DNA from: Ophiodon elongatus
Lineage: Eukaryota; Chordata; Actinopteri; Perciformes; Hexagrammidae
Direction: 5' to 3'
Length of the DNA stretch: 64,000 bases
NCBI GenBank assembly: GCA_016806645.1
Contig: JACSYO010002128.1
Span: 1,137,501-1,201,500, forward strand
In this document: one piece after another, positions 26,450 through 40,152 of the stretch
Position numbering within the stretch: position 1 is the first letter of the stretch
Layout: the number at the start of each line of letters is the position of its first letter
Made by a program: the position numbers and the translations under genes
Notes under the pieces: model-generated
Seen by the model: the letters and a program-made list of their open reading frames with translations, nothing else
Told to the model about the DNA's origin: nothing
The model's database searches: none

Positions 26450-29400
26450 TTGCAAGGGAGGAAGTGGTGATGCGTTCACGTTCTGACGGACAATCAAGGA
26501 GACGAGGAACACATTTTGGATTTCACAACATATTATTCATTCAACAAAGTGTTCTGTTCTTCTGTAAATTTTATTTCCCACCAAAAGGGTTTAGATATTT
26601 AATTTACAGCCATACCCAAAATACAATTTTATTGTTTTATTTTACATTTGTGAGTATATTGAAAGCCTATTTAGTGGGGTTTTTTTTCACTATTGAGTGT
26701 ATAAGTCCCTCCAGGTAGCTAAAATACACAAATTCCTAGAAAAATAACTATTAGGACTGTAGCGTCTTCATAACCCCAGCCTCGAAAGTAAGAATTGTGG
26801 CCATAATAGTTCTTGTTATAGTAGTAGTTGTACAATTCATATCACTAGTGTGTAGTATATTTTAATGTTTGTTATTTTACACAAGTATTATCGATGTGTG
26901 TATAGAAAGACCAGCATGATTGAATCATAGATATACTTTTACTAAAAGATGACAACATGTGGCAACTTTGGTGCAGGGATCTCTTTATACTTTGAGAATA
27001 CATCACCAGCAGTACTATACAGTCTACTGCTGTAAATATCCTGTGACAATATTCTAGTATGGCGCATAATGGTTATGTTACCACATCTTTACTGACAGTG
27101 ATCAACCTCTGCTGCAGTGAACTATTGATACCCTGATCACGTGGCCCGTCAACAGGAAAACATCTGGGAAATTAATTAATTAGTAAAGTGTGAAAGCATG
27201 AAGTATATTCCGACACGAGCACACTTGTAATTTGGCAGCTGAAGCACAAACTAGCGGTCTACTCATATGGTGAAGCAAACATTGACGTTTTTAATGTGGC
27301 CTGTGCGTTTTCTATTCCCAACCTAGGTTGGTGATCTGACTAAAATTGAGTCAGATCACCATCTTTGGCCTTAATGAAGTAAAGTAGGGGTTTCCGAGGA
27401 CTCGTTGAATGCGTCACAAGGAGCACTTGAGTGGGATGAAGTGAGGGGAGGGGCTTAGATCCGGGCCACACTGCCGCCTGCTGGTATCAAAGACAAAATA
27501 CTCTATAACCTCCCAGACAAGTGGACAAAACCTCTTATCTTGTTGCTCCAAATTATGAATTATAAAATGAGTAAACACTGATAACACAGATACAGTAGAG
27601 TTTGCATAACTCACAAGTCTCATTTTCATTGCAGTCACACAACAGGATGACCGCCACATCCTTTTCCCATAACCTCGCTAATCCTCCAATGGTCTCGTCA
27701 TCCATATACTGTTACTGTCCCAGAGTCTAAGCAGCAGAGTTGACCTCTTGACCTAAAGCAGTATCAAGTTTTCATCTTTTCCAATCAGTAGAGTCTGCTA
27801 TGAAATATCATCTCTTCAAATTGGACCGGGAAATAAAAAATACCAAACTGTGTGCCTCAGAATCACAATGAGCAGAACATGACACACTTGGCTCAACTAT
27901 ACAACCTAAACAAAGCGGGTTTAATATTATGAACGACACAGCAATACCAGAATATACACGCTCAAATATTAACTGCCTCAGACGAACAAAAGTAATATTT
28001 TATGCAGGACTTCTGTGTTGGATTTCATTAAATTGTGAAGGTGTTTGATAATAATTTCTCACTGGCTCTCTCCAGACAGAAAACCATCTTTTAGAAATGT
28101 AAAGATGTTCATACGACCAGAGAATATTAAGTTTCCTGAAAGCACAAGACCCCAAAACACACAGTAATCCCTGTGATAGTTTGGTAAAAATGCCTTGGTC
28201 TTGCCAATGATCCCGACAGAGGTAGTGCTGAGGGCGTTAACAGTAAATATCAACCTGCTTTGTGGTGGTGCAGCCAAACTACATCTCTGCATCCCTTTGT
28301 CTCTGGTCCTGAGCTCCCATCACTCCCGAAGACCGCATCATACTGTCATGTACCGTCTTTATCATATAGAAGATAACTTGTTGTCTTGGCATGAAACCCA
28401 TCTTTATGATAAAGACCTGAAATCAAGAAACATAAAACGTTTCCCCCGAAAATCAACAGTTCATTCACAGACTGGGTTGCTTCTCAAATACCATTTTATT
28501 TGCTCTATCCATGTTATAATTACTTTATTAATATTGTTATTACATATAAGTTCCTTCTGTATTGAAATATGATTTACAAAATTAATCTAAACAAATCAGA
28601 GATGACGTTAGTCAAAGTGACCAGTACAAAGGTCATCTGAGAGCAGAAATGATGGCCTCCCTTGGTCTAACAGTTGTCATATTAAGAGTTAGAGAAGTAA
28701 AATGAGGACAGGTGAGATGACAAAAGTTTGCAAAAGAAAAATAAAATAAAAGATGACATGTCCAGTACAAATATTATTTACAAAGTGAAAAAAAAAAAAA
28801 AAAAAAAAATCTTGTTTATAGGACAAATGAGTTGTGAAAAGAAGTAGTTTTCATAACAACAAACAATCACCTGACAAACAATAGTTACCAATCCTGATCT
28901 GGATCTTGGTCAGTTGGACAAACAGACTTCCTCTCAACCTGCAAGTAATCAGACCTGAAGGTTTACAGTAGCACCCATTGACATATTGGTTAATTGTCGC
29001 TTACCAGTATTTGACCCCTTTTGTGAACACAGGTTTAACACGGGTATCAAAAACACCCATAAGAAAATGACTCATTGAGATTTATAATGCAATTCTGAGT
29101 TTGTTATAAAAATCAAAAACAACAGACAACTAACAATTCATGGCATGCAGTAGCACTTTGACATCTGCTTGTCAGGGCCTTAATGGAGTCATCAGCTGGT
29201 TCACTCCGCATTAAAAAGGGCAAATCAATAGACAGCAATGGATCCAGAAATACCATGCAGACAACAAGATAAAGTTAAGACAAAAACAAAACATTCTGTC
29301 TATGATGGAGGGCTTTAATGCTGAGCCACTTACGCCGATATAAGCCTTTGTCCATTCATTTTTAAGCTTGAATGATGTAAATGCTTCTAAATAACTTGAA

Positions 29401-30818
29401 ACACAACATTTTCATTTTAAAACAACTTCCTGAACTGAAAGGGAATCAACACCAGCTGTGTTAATAACGTTCACCATTCAGTCCTGATTGGCATTAGTGG
29501 TTTAAGTCTTGATCAGCGCACAGACTGTTAGCTGCTGTCACAGTAGTCAACATAGTTGTTATCATAGAAAACAAAAACAAAAAAAATCTAGAAAGATCTG
29601 ATACATAAGAGAGATCTGTAATAACAACTACATACATTATACAACTTATGGACGGAAAAAACCTCACTGGTTTTCATAATAGTTACTTTATCAAGGCAAA
29701 TACTTTGTCATTTCCAAAGGGTGAGGGGGGGGGGGGGGGACAGATATTTTGTCTATTAAACTGCCCAGCATTTCATTGTTGTGACATCCAGCTCATTGAC
29801 TACAGCGAAGTGATATTCATCTTTCAGCAACAACACTTCGGAGTTTACCTTGAAGTAAGAGCTTTCAAAAGAAAGAGTGAGGAAGTAACCCACACTTTAT
29901 TGGTCAATACGAACTACATGAGCTGCAGACTGAGCCCCATCTTGCGTCATATTCTTGACTGTCGAATTGCATGAAATTGTACTATTTTAAGACTAAATGG
30001 AGAAGTAGAGACTGAATACAGCTTACAGAGCTTTGGAGGCGATTCCTAATGTATTTTGTACAAAGTTATTTGTGGGACCAACTCTCTGCTATATACTATA
30101 ATAAGTATTTGGCACCACTGGCCCAGCTAGATAGTATCAGTTTGTCTTGTACAGTTATTCAGTGACAGCTGATACGTGCAAAATACCATGTATAATATAA
30201 AAAATATAATAAACAGTAATCAAAAAAAAAAGATATTCATGGTGACTGCAGAGTGCAGGACCGAACCTGACCTCAAAGTCCGATGGAGTTCATTTGGATT
30301 AGAGAGAGTCTGGTCCACTTCTGATCCAGTCCAATTTGTAGCAAGGCCGTTTCTCAGAACCTTGAAAGCCTTAAGAACCTCTCCATTAAGAGCAGTGGAC
30401 CATGTCCTTCTCAAAAGGCAGCAAAAATGTGACACACACACACTCACTCTCACATACACACATGGTATGTCGTCTGTGCACAAGTCTACTTATTTCATTC
30501 CCGCACTTTCTCAATGTGCAATAAAATAAAAAACATAATAAAAATTTTATCTAAAAGCAAAAACAAAATGATGGGTACTTGTAAGTTCACAGCTGCAGCA
30601 TGTGGAATTGACAGTACCGACAGGCAAACTGGAGCTCCAAGGGGAAGAGGTGCTCGATAAAGAGAGGAGACTGCCACCAAAACTTCAGTACTACACAGAC
30701 AAACACCACTTTTACCTGCATCACTTCACAAAAAAAAAGAAAAGAAAAGTTGTACCCCTTCTCCATCATCCAACCCCTCTTCTTCTCTTGTACCCTCTCC
30801 ACCTTTTTTCCAGCTCCT
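26450..30818. other. Gap between cemip2 and abhd17b; probably includes abhd17b 3' UTR
   Basis: No coding exon is recognised. The part nearest abhd17b (about 28.5-30.8 kb) is AT-rich and probably transcribed as its 3' UTR. Candidate minus-strand AATAAA signals are at 29896-29901 and 28496-28501. Also present are an A-run at 28789-28809, a G-run near 29728 and the hairpin at 27329-27361. The large short-ORF content looks random. Confidence 0.4.
27329..27361. repeat. Perfect 13-bp stem hairpin upstream of cemip2
   Basis: Arms 27329-27341 (TGGTGATCTGACT) and 27349-27361 are perfect inverted complements around a 7 nt loop (AAAATTG). It lies about 1 kb upstream of the cemip2 TATA box. No known element or target-site duplication is seen. 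Function unknown. Confidence 0.75.
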
Positions 30819-31038
30819 CTACAAGTTGACCAGCTCATGTGCAACAAACTGCTTGAGTCTCTCCAGGTATTGTCCATAGAGCTCCACGTCATTGTGTCCA
30901 GCCCCCTCGACCCAGAGCGGCTCCACGGGGCGCTGACAGCGTTCATACAGAGCCAGGCCATGGGAGAAGTCGATGACCTCGTCCTCCGTGCCGTGGATCA
31001 CCAGTACTGGTGACGTGACCTTCGAAATCTTGTCGATG
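30819..31038 (-). CDS. abhd17b: abhd17b terminal exon
   Basis: Encodes residues 217-288 and the stop codon: IDKISKVTSPVLVIHGTEDE with Asp235, then VEPLWVEGAGHNDVELYG with His264, ending FVAHELVNL. These match the family C-terminus. Confidence 0.95.
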
Positions 31039-34000
31039 CTTTGGAGTAAGAAAATAAGACGGAGTTAGGCTGAGAGGTAAGGATTAAAAATACGGGCATG
31101 AAGCAGACAGAAAAAGGAAGCCCTGGGTTGAGTTATTGTAATCATAAACTAAACAAATTTATTTTGAAAAATGCCCAAAAAGAGGAAAAGAAGCAGATCT
31201 AGTTCGCCAACTGACCACCAGAGGGAACTATTGAAAACATTTTAAGTACTAAGTACTAAGAAGAAAAACAGACACATCTAAAGGCATACGTCAATGTTTG
31301 CAAGCTTGTGTGTTTTTTATGCAAATTCATTCATACATGAGTTTTTAAATACAAGTGTGTTTTTGCCATTTCAATAGCTGTGCAGTTAGAAAGTGTGCCT
31401 TTCTGTTGTTGTCTGTGATACATATAGCCGGCTTTCACAGGAGCCATCTGTCTCACACAGTACACTCACTTTGGAAAGGCGTCAAAGCAGTAGGTCTTCT
31501 TGGTGTCGGGGAAGGCCACTCTCATGCCAGAGGTGAGCGGGGAGTGGAGGATGACTGCAGCACTCTCATAGCGAGAAGCCAGGTCCACAGAGGGCACGGT
31601 GCCGATGCTCTGGCCGTACACGATCACATTCTCAGGACGGATGCCATACCTGCAAAAGGGACACAGAATATCTGTACATCACTTTGCTGATCATGTACAG
31701 GATATTTACTCTACTAGTAGCCAGACATATGCAGGTAAATCTTTTCCAGACACCAGCAGACGTTCAGTTAGGCCTTTTGTTAATTATAAAAAGCAGCTAG
31801 TCTGGCATAATTGAAAAAGCAAATATTGTATTATGGAATCCACCATTTGGTTAAAGTTTATTTTCTTTAAGTGTGTTTCAAGATAACGGTTTGTAATCAC
31901 GATTCAAAGTTTTGCTTTTTACCCATCTCATAGACAATACACTCACACATCCTACTCCATTTCCAAGACATGCTGCTCTATGCAAACACACACCTGTGTG
32001 CTTACTCATGCTCTATTATAGGCTGAAACGTCACACAATAGTGACTCAGTGATTATACTGCTTCCTTAAATGTGCACACAAAGATGGCAAACAGCCACGG
32101 CTCAGTGGCTGTCTGCTGCTTTTCAAAGCAGCTGAAGTCTCGTGATTCAGATGGAAGGCGGGGGTAGAACAGCAAAACACGCAGAAAGGCTGCAGAAAAA
32201 GACACTGATCCTGGATTGAGGGTGAGGGAGGGAAAAAACTGAGGGTAAGACATTCCACAGCTGATTATGGAGAGTGTGACCCACTCTAGCAAGTAACCAG
32301 TCAGCTGACAAGCTGAAACCTCGTCCGAGAACACTGCATCACTGTCTGGACTGCTGGGTAGTGCATAGTACACAGCCACAACCAGCCTGACAAAATCACT
32401 GCTCTACTTTATTATTAAAATTAGAAGCACTAACATTACAGGCTTAACGGTACAGCCTCTGCCACTGCAGTTCTACAATACACAGTGATGAACAAACATG
32501 AACACCAAAGTCTGACGCCGCTCTACACTGCTGTGATGGATTATTATAATTAGGAGCGCCACAACACAAGTCTAACACAACCTTTGCAAAGGAACAAGCT
32601 GGAGTAATGTAGCCGTACTGCTACGATGGGGCAATAGACTTAAGTGCAGGCACATCAGACAGAACATCAACATACAGTTATTTGCAGGAGTATATGAGCA
32701 GTTTACCATCATGTCAGCTGGCCTTCACGGATTATAAATAGGGGTGAAAGTACTGGCACGGCAGGGGAAAGACTGTCGGGTGCTGTGGCGTAAACAGCAC
32801 CAATAACTCTCAAGGTTTGCACAATGATGCTACTGATTCAGGGTCGTGAGTGATAGTGAGGAGGCCAAAGTCATTTTTCAAACGATAAAAAATGACACTG
32901 CGCTTTCTGATGTGTCCGATTGGGGACTAACGGCTTCTATAAAAATCTTCCAAAAACCTTTTCGCCATCGCATGATTTAGTAACGCAAGTTTTATGTCGC
33001 AAGGCAGGGTTAAGCTCAGCTGTAGTGACAGACAACAATATGTAAAGTAGGTAATAACAGAGCTCGAGGGCAAAATACTTTCAGTAACATCAAACCCAAA
33101 TAGACCCAAAGAGCAGTGAACTCATTAAAAACGAAGTAACAGAAGGTGCCAAGTAATATGGGAGATGACATAACACATGTTTCATATTAACTCCTCAGGA
33201 ACGATTCAAGTAAATTGCTTGGTACAAAGGGCTAGTTTGGTTGCCTCCTCCTCTTTGCTAGAATTGTTCACAGGCAGCATTAGAGCATAAGAAATTCTGC
33301 ATGAGGCCATTTTAATTATATTTAATAACTCCACTGCAATGCTGAAGAGTGCACAGCAATACTGAGGTGTGGCCGTCCACTAAAACTTCGAGGTTCAGCT
33401 TTTGTGTCACAGTCCTGTTATTTGTTTACCGTTACTAACAGCTGTTCGGTGAGACCTTTATCACATAGTACTTGTGCTTATCGCCATTCTCACCGTTCTT
33501 TGCTATATCAGGCCACTAAAGCCTGGCCAACCCTGACACACATAAACAGTCACCACACAGATATCCCTACAACATAAAGCTTATACAATGTCAATACAAA
33601 CAGGGTGAATTGAAACCATTTGACAGCTTGGTCATCAGGTGAAGGGACATAGCATACTGCAGCAAGGCCTTCCCCTGACCTAACTTGACATCTTTACACC
33701 GAACAAACCTCGTGCAAGTAGGAGTGTTTTGCTCAAGGACAATGAATAATGCAAGGCTTGAACTTGTGACCTGATGCTTACAACAAGGTCACTCTGAATC
33801 TCTAACCCATCCTGCCATCTTGGCACTTTGATGGACTACTGTGGCTTCTGCCCACACATCCGGTAAAGAGGACAACGGCAGTGCAGATCTGCAGCTGCAC
33901 TCGTGTTAAGACGCCACCATGACTGGCTTTGACCAACCCAGTTCCACACAAGATGCAACCCCCCCCAAGACCGGCCAACACAAGCCTGCAAGTTCGATTG

Positions 34001-37000
34001 CATTTCAGCTTGAATAGACCTCACCAGACCATCGCCAGCCATGCTCCATGGTTACGCACCTCCCCAAAACCGTCATCAATTTAGTCTCCTGACAGAAATC
34101 CAATCTATTATGCATCACATCCTCCTGCATTCCCTTATTATGTCCCTCGATCCCTCTTGGCTGTCCACCTCTTGCTCTCTGAGGACCGAAAGTATTCTCA
34201 TCTCATAGCAGTCGCTATGACTAATAGATATTTCAGAATATCCTGAAATATCTAACGGATTAGTGTACGATCTGCACTACAGCAGGGGGATCCTTCACTG
34301 AAGCTTTGAAATTAGGGTTGTAACGGAATGAGATTTTCCCAGTAGAAATAATACATTACTATTATTAGCAACAATGACCTTTAAAAGGAATGAGAACAGA
34401 ATTCTAAAAATATACCTATTTAGAAACCTGATAAAATAGGATGTAATTGTTATATAAGCATACTAGTTTACAATAAATAAACAATTAACATGTGCTGTAG
34501 GTGAGCGTCAGCACTGCCAGACTGCTCCTGCCTTAATTTCAGATTTGTCTTGAAAATAAATAGATGTTCAGATCTCAATGCCCACACAAAAAAATAAAAG
34601 CAAGTACCAGCACTAAGCTCCGTTCCTGTTGCTCTGCACTAAAGACAGTATACAGGATATATAAAATATCTCACAATTGTCAGGTGAGAGATTGCATTCA
34701 ACCAACTGAATTAACAGACAGTAGCGTTTGTGTACCTTTGGCCCAATGAACCCAACCACCACTGATATTTCAAATCAAGTCATGATTGGTAGCCTTTCTT
34801 TGTCCATATTTGTGAGAATATCTCCCCACTATTGAAGGTCCAAGAAGAGGGATGAAGTTTTGATTTGGATCAGTATGATGATTGACTAGGAAGTGAGTTT
34901 TTGCGTTTGTTTTTCGTGGCCATAGTGTGGGAAGACCTCTGTCTGAAAGCTCATTGGGCATGGGTTGCTAGGCTACCACTCAATATTAGACTAGCAGGAT
35001 TGACTGCTGGCCCACCTTTATCTCAAGAGGGAAAATAAAATGATACAGTGCTATTCTGTAGTGGAACGCACAGACACACAAAACACAGAGTAAGACAGAG
35101 AGAGAGACATCGAGACAGAGCTGATGTTTTCATCAGCTTGGTCACCCTTTAGTCAATACATTTTTCTACTGCAGCAAATAGTACACCTGACTCATTCTAT
35201 TAGCCTGTGGACTCGTTGGTACAATAATGCAGCCAGTGTGAGTGTGCAAACATTGCTGAATCATCCGATCCACTCCCTGCTCAGGTGAAGGGAGTGCCTC
35301 ATCCACCGTGGCTAAACAAAAGAGCACAGCAGGAGAGTGTCTTGCCTGTTTGGCTGAGCGGTTGGGGTTTGCCTGTTGGCAATGTGACAGGTGGCTGCCC
35401 TCTGTCATATGATTGTGTGGCAACACTCAAAAGAGTAATTTGCCATCTGCCAAATCATAAATGAGAAAACGATTGGATGACAAAGTCAAAACACAAGCAG
35501 AACAAGACTGAACCCAATGGGTTCAAAATGCCAAAGAGTCAGAAAAAGAAGACGCTGACACGCCACAACAAGCAGAGGCAGTGAAAGAGGCATGAGAGCC
35601 GCTCTCTTCTTCAGGCTGTGCATCTGATCTAACATTAGAGATATGCACGAGGGATGTAGGAAGCAGACCAATGTGAGGCCATGCAGAGATGTCTTTTGAT
35701 GTGATAAACACAATCTAGATGATTTGTGCTTGGCAGGGTCAAAAGGCTGGGTTGTACCCTCCTTCCATCACAGACAGACAATTATGAATCTGGCACAGCC
35801 CTCCAACCATCAGACAGACAGCAAAGCCCAAAAGGCACATAACACATGATACTAGGGGTCTTAGTAACACTGAGCTTTAAATATTCTAATCTAATAGTAT
35901 ACAAGGCCAATATTATTGATAAAATTGTACACAATCTTCAATCATATTTTCTTTTTGGGAAATCCCTCTTTTAATTTGTACCCCATCATATGTATGCATG
36001 TAGCCATATCACTAGGGGTGGGGGAACAAAAATAAAAGCAATTCTTAGATGCATCGCGATTATCGCGAACATTTATGACTCGATGCAGAAAACTCAATCT
36101 GACATTTTAAACTCAATTCTCAACATTATGATTCTGTGACACCGCTGCCCCTGAACACCAGACGTAATACACGTGCGTCTTGTTTACTTTCTAAACTAGA
36201 TCCTAGCGGAGAGGCGAGATACAACATCCATCACTATGTTTTTACAGACAGTGATACTCAACAACCAAACCAAAGCTAAAGTCATGGAGCTTGGAGCAAT
36301 GCGCTATGCGTGACAACCGTTGCCACATAATCTAGTCACCGCAAACGTGCACTTTATCACTGCATGTATAGTTTTACCACATGTTCCACATTTATTTTAG
36401 TATGAGAGCTGAATGCTCCTTGCCTATAACAGGGGGATTTGTTTGAAGAGAAGTCTATATTATTTATTAGTGAATCAGGGCAGCCCATTTATGTCAAATG
36501 ACTCAGAACGTGCTGAATTCTGTGTTTTTACTACGAGGATGCTGCTACAGGCCCAATTTTATTCATTTTCTTGTTGGTATATGTTCTAACGTCTAGTCTT
36601 ATCTTTTGTATTTATATAAAATGAAGATGCCACTTTTCATGCACACAAAAGAGGAGATCGCCATGTAACATAATTCAGGCAGACATGTTTGTTTTACGCT
36701 CTCTTACTTAAATGTCGTGATAAGCTGGCATTCAGACTGCAACTTGGCTTTTAAGAGTTTTATACAGTAGGCACGCAAGTTGAGGCTTCTTAAATATCAA
36801 GTTATTTCCTTCATCAGATCGTGGAGTGCCTTCTTCCCTGATTGACCTAGAAAGACATGTGATACATTAACTGAGATTGACGTGGGTCGATAGCCGCTCC
36901 GTCCTTTTTAAAAACAGCTGATTAACATCATGTACAGAAAAAGTATTATAACCACTAACAGTACTAGGCAAATAGCCAGCCCACCTTGCAAAGTTTAATT

Positions 37001-40000
37001 GGCCCAGGCAAATTAGGTTGTGCAAATGGATTTAGATATGATCACAGCGCTGTTATTTAAGGACAAATTACATTTACTCATAATCTAATATTATTTGAAG
37101 CATCTGTTCTGCTTCGCTCAGATTTAAATTAAATTTCAGCACCGGTCACGATTGTGTGTAGGAGTTTCCTTGGTGTAACAACAAAAATAATAAGCAAGAT
37201 GGAAAACAAGAAACATTAAAAAGCAGACCAAGACAGCAGCTTTAAATGCTTTTTTCTCTTTTAAGTAAATGCTGTGAATAGAAAGGAAAAAGAAAGAATG
37301 GGTTTCAGACTGTCCAGAAGGCCTTTCTAACGCCTTCATCACTTATCCTTTCTATCACATTCGACATTGTAATTAAAGCTTGGGTTAAACAATTTAGGAG
37401 ACATTCATGGCAATGAAGCGAGCTTAATTTAAAATCACAAGTGACAGAAAGGTTTACGTTAACGCAAAGGAATGGACACAGTCACACACTCTGGCTGGCC
37501 ACCAGGAAAGCGGGTTCTTCTTCACAGCAGTGGCCCATTTCTTATATGCACAACCTTTATGATCAAGAATTTCCTGTTTAACTTGTTAGCTTCCTTATAT
37601 AAATGTATTTACAGAAGGCCACTTTGTATATTCTCTAAAATGGGAGATAAAAATGTAAAATGTTAAAGTAGTGCTGAGAGAGATTCACAGCAAAAGTTGG
37701 TAACTAAGAAACAATAACATTTTGTTGCCAGTGTTATACATCAGCACTTTTAAATCTCTGCAGTGCCACGCCACACTAGAAGCCTAGTTTTTCCCTTTAT
37801 GGTTGATCTATACTCCTTTGGCGCTTCTCTTCCTGCATTTAGTTTTTCTGAACCAAAGTTTCCCCATCTCCTCTGTTAGTCATTTGTTTGTCTTCCAGCA
37901 GGAAATATACAGAAACATCCTGGGCTACTGGATGAACTTTTATTTCCACCCCATCCATGTAAACAAAGAGGCACAAATAGGATCTCTCATGCCAAGCCCA
38001 TGGTGTTATAAAAGGACACAAGGAGGAGATGACGAGAGGGTTAAACATGGATCGACGGAGGTGAAGGACATGTGGTTTAAACACTGATGAACAATTTTCA
38101 GAACAAATCAGACTATATTTGTAGTATGTAGTGATATACCTTTTGGGATCTTGGACAGATATTAGTAGAACTATGCAAAGTCTAAGTAAACAATATTTAT
38201 CCGCATGCAGAGTTGTTTTTTTTATTGTCATTTTTCAAAATTATATTCAGTTTTGAACATCATGAAAAGGGAGTTAGAAATGAAGAAAACAGTATGATGA
38301 AATTAAGAATAAGTTTTCCAGGGTATCTTAGTAAATCAGTTTTTTAAAACTACATTAATTAATTTACTGTAATAGAGCAGAGATTAAACACCGTATATTC
38401 CTCTACAGCATCTGCAACATAAAAAAAAAACCAATGAGATCAAGGCTCCTCGTTTCAAAATCATTACAAATGCAGATGCCATCAACAAGAAGCACAGCAT
38501 ATTTCAAACTTACATATGCCGTGCTTCTTGTTGTTTAGCTGAAAAATAAATCTGTGAAAGTCAAATATTGACCAATAAATATCAGTTTCTATTCATAGCC
38601 TGCAAAGCAAAAAGATGCAGCAGAGCACCCACTCACACCTACATATGGCTGGCCAGCATAATCATAGAAAACATGCTCCTATTACCGCCCAGAAAAACAT
38701 CATGTCGTCCCTTCTAAACCATTCCTGTTGTAGAAGCCATTAGTTATGTCTGTGTATTATATGTTTGAATGTGGAGCCTATCTCAGGTTGACCACGGGTG
38801 GCAGTAGTGTGGCAGGTAGTTTATATATAGGGCACGGGAACTTCACCCAAAGATACGAACGACCTAGAATCCCTTTGAAAAAGCGAGTAAGGAACAGGAT
38901 CTTCTCCCGCACCCAGCCGAATGGCTAGTCACGGAAATCAGTCACTATACCTGTCATCTCCATCCATGATTTTATCAGGTCCAATAATTGTCCCTCCACC
39001 AAGCTCCTTCTGCAAACTCTTCAACTCTTTCTATTCCAGCTCTTCTTGTCATCACTTTAGGCCTGTGACTTTTTTCCTGTCAATCTACGTCGGCCAGGTT
39101 TCTTAAGAATTTACTTAATCTCAGCTTATATTTAAGTAGTCCCCATTTCCTTACTACTCACTCACCAATAGCTGTAGACATTCACAGCATAAGAAAACCA
39201 GGAACGGTTGGCATTGTGGTTATTCATAACATTATCTCACAAAAGCTGTCAAACGAGAAAGACTTGACCAGAGTGGCTATTAAATGAGTCTCCTTCCTAC
39301 TAGTGTCATGCACTGAACAGCACTGTACACTATTTACATGTGTTTTGTGTTACTTCCCTTTCCCCTTAAGTTTGGGGTTGTGACACCCTTTTCTGCTTGC
39401 AAGTTAAAGTTATGCAAAGCATTTAGGTGTTTTTCCATTTGTGGGATTTTGCTACACCTCCTAAAGTTCACGGGGCTTAACTCACCAGTTTCATCAACAT
39501 TGCCATTTATGTTTTATTTTGCCGCCTTGTGAGAAATCAAGTTTAGGGTCTGCATGCTATTCAATTACTCCAATAGCAATGCATTCATGAGTACTAGTGA
39601 AACACTGCATCCTTTTTCTACAGGCTGTCACAACATCTGTGTACAGGTGTGCCCATCTCCCCTTCCTTCCATCATGTCTCCTTACCGTGACCGCAGTGCC
39701 TGCCAGGCGGCATCTACATCAGCGTACAGGTTCTTCTCAGAGGGTTTTCCAGAACTCGCCCCGTAACCCGAGTAGTCGTAGGAGAAGACGTTGCAGTTGA
39801 TCCGTGAACCCAGGCCAATGTAGAAGCTGCTCATCTGGCCCAAATCCACTGCGTTTCCATGGGAGAATAATAGAGTATAACGAGCGCTGGGTGAGCAGCG
39901 GACAAACATACAGGCAATGCGGTTCCCTCTTGTTGTGCGAGTCATGAAACACTCGATGGCGTCCTTCTCACGGGACGAGTACTGCCAGTCAGCGCGCTCG

Positions 40001-40152
40001 GAGAGGTGCAGCGTCCACCGGCTGCCACTGTCGTCAGACATGAGGCTGTAGGTAGGCTCTGGAGGCAGGAAGGCCAGTTTAGAGGCAATCTTGCTGGGGC
40101 ACGGTGGACAGCAGAACAGGCAACATAGCTCGCTGAGGGATAAGTGGTTCAT
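30819..40152 (-). CDS. abhd17b: Alpha/beta hydrolase ABHD17B, protein depalmitoylase
   Basis: Serine hydrolase that removes palmitate from membrane-anchored proteins; ABHD17 family members act on N-Ras and PSD-95 at the plasma membrane and endosomes. Coding exons: 40152-39686, 31649-31470, 31038-30819, all GT-AG and in frame, giving 288 aa, the length I recall for human ABHD17B. The N-terminus MNHLSLSELCCLFCCPPCP carries the cysteine cluster whose palmitoylation anchors the enzyme. The catalytic triad is intact: Ser170 in GQSIG, Asp235 in HGTEDE, His264 in GAGHND. The start was set at MNHLS because the upstream in-frame Met lies beyond an acceptor at 40164-40163 and is outside family homology. 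The 8 kb second intron (39685-31650) holds the hairpin at 38478-38539 and a hAT-like fragment near 36 kb. Confidence 0.96.
31470..31649 (-). CDS. abhd17b: abhd17b exon with catalytic serine
   Basis: Encodes residues 157-215 with split codons at both ends (Arg156, Asn216). It contains the nucleophile elbow VYGQSIGTVPS with Ser170, and ILHSPLTSGMRVAFPDTKKT. Acceptor TTTTGCAG, donor GTGAGT. Confidence 0.95.
36012..36420. mobile_element. Possible hAT-like DNA transposon remnant
   Basis: Begins CACTAGGGGTGGGGGAA and soon contains GATGCATCGCGATTATCGCG, a combination I associate with non-autonomous hAT-type elements in fish. No transposase ORF and no clear opposite terminus are seen, so the right limit is arbitrary. 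It lies in abhd17b intron 2. Confidence 0.35.
38478..38539 (-). other. miRNA-precursor-like hairpin in abhd17b intron 2
   Basis: Arms 38483-38502 and 38514-38533 form a 20 bp stem with an 11 nt loop. A 2x1 internal loop and four more pairs extend it to 38478/38539. On the minus (host gene) strand every position of the 20 bp stem pairs, with one G-U wobble. On the plus strand the same position is an A-C mismatch. I do not recognise a known miRNA. A small MITE is the alternative, but no target duplication is visible. Confidence 0.4.
39686..40152 (-). CDS. abhd17b: abhd17b first coding exon
   Basis: Encodes residues 1-155 plus a split Arg156: the cysteine-rich membrane anchor, then the conserved core GSRWTLHLSERADWQYSSR, LLFSHGNAVDLGQMSSFY and FSYDYSGYGASSGKPSEKN. 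The exon begins at 40162 with 10 nt of 5' UTR. The donor is GTAAGG at 39685. Confidence 0.95.

Noticed and set aside
28195..28572. 125-residue plus-strand ORF between cemip2 and abhd17b
   Set aside because: No recognisable domain, no splice context, and it lies in probable 3' UTR or intergenic DNA of the opposite strand.
34226..34253. 11-bp hairpin in abhd17b intron 2
   Set aside because: Short AT-rich palindrome of a size expected by chance in a 64 kb AT-rich window.
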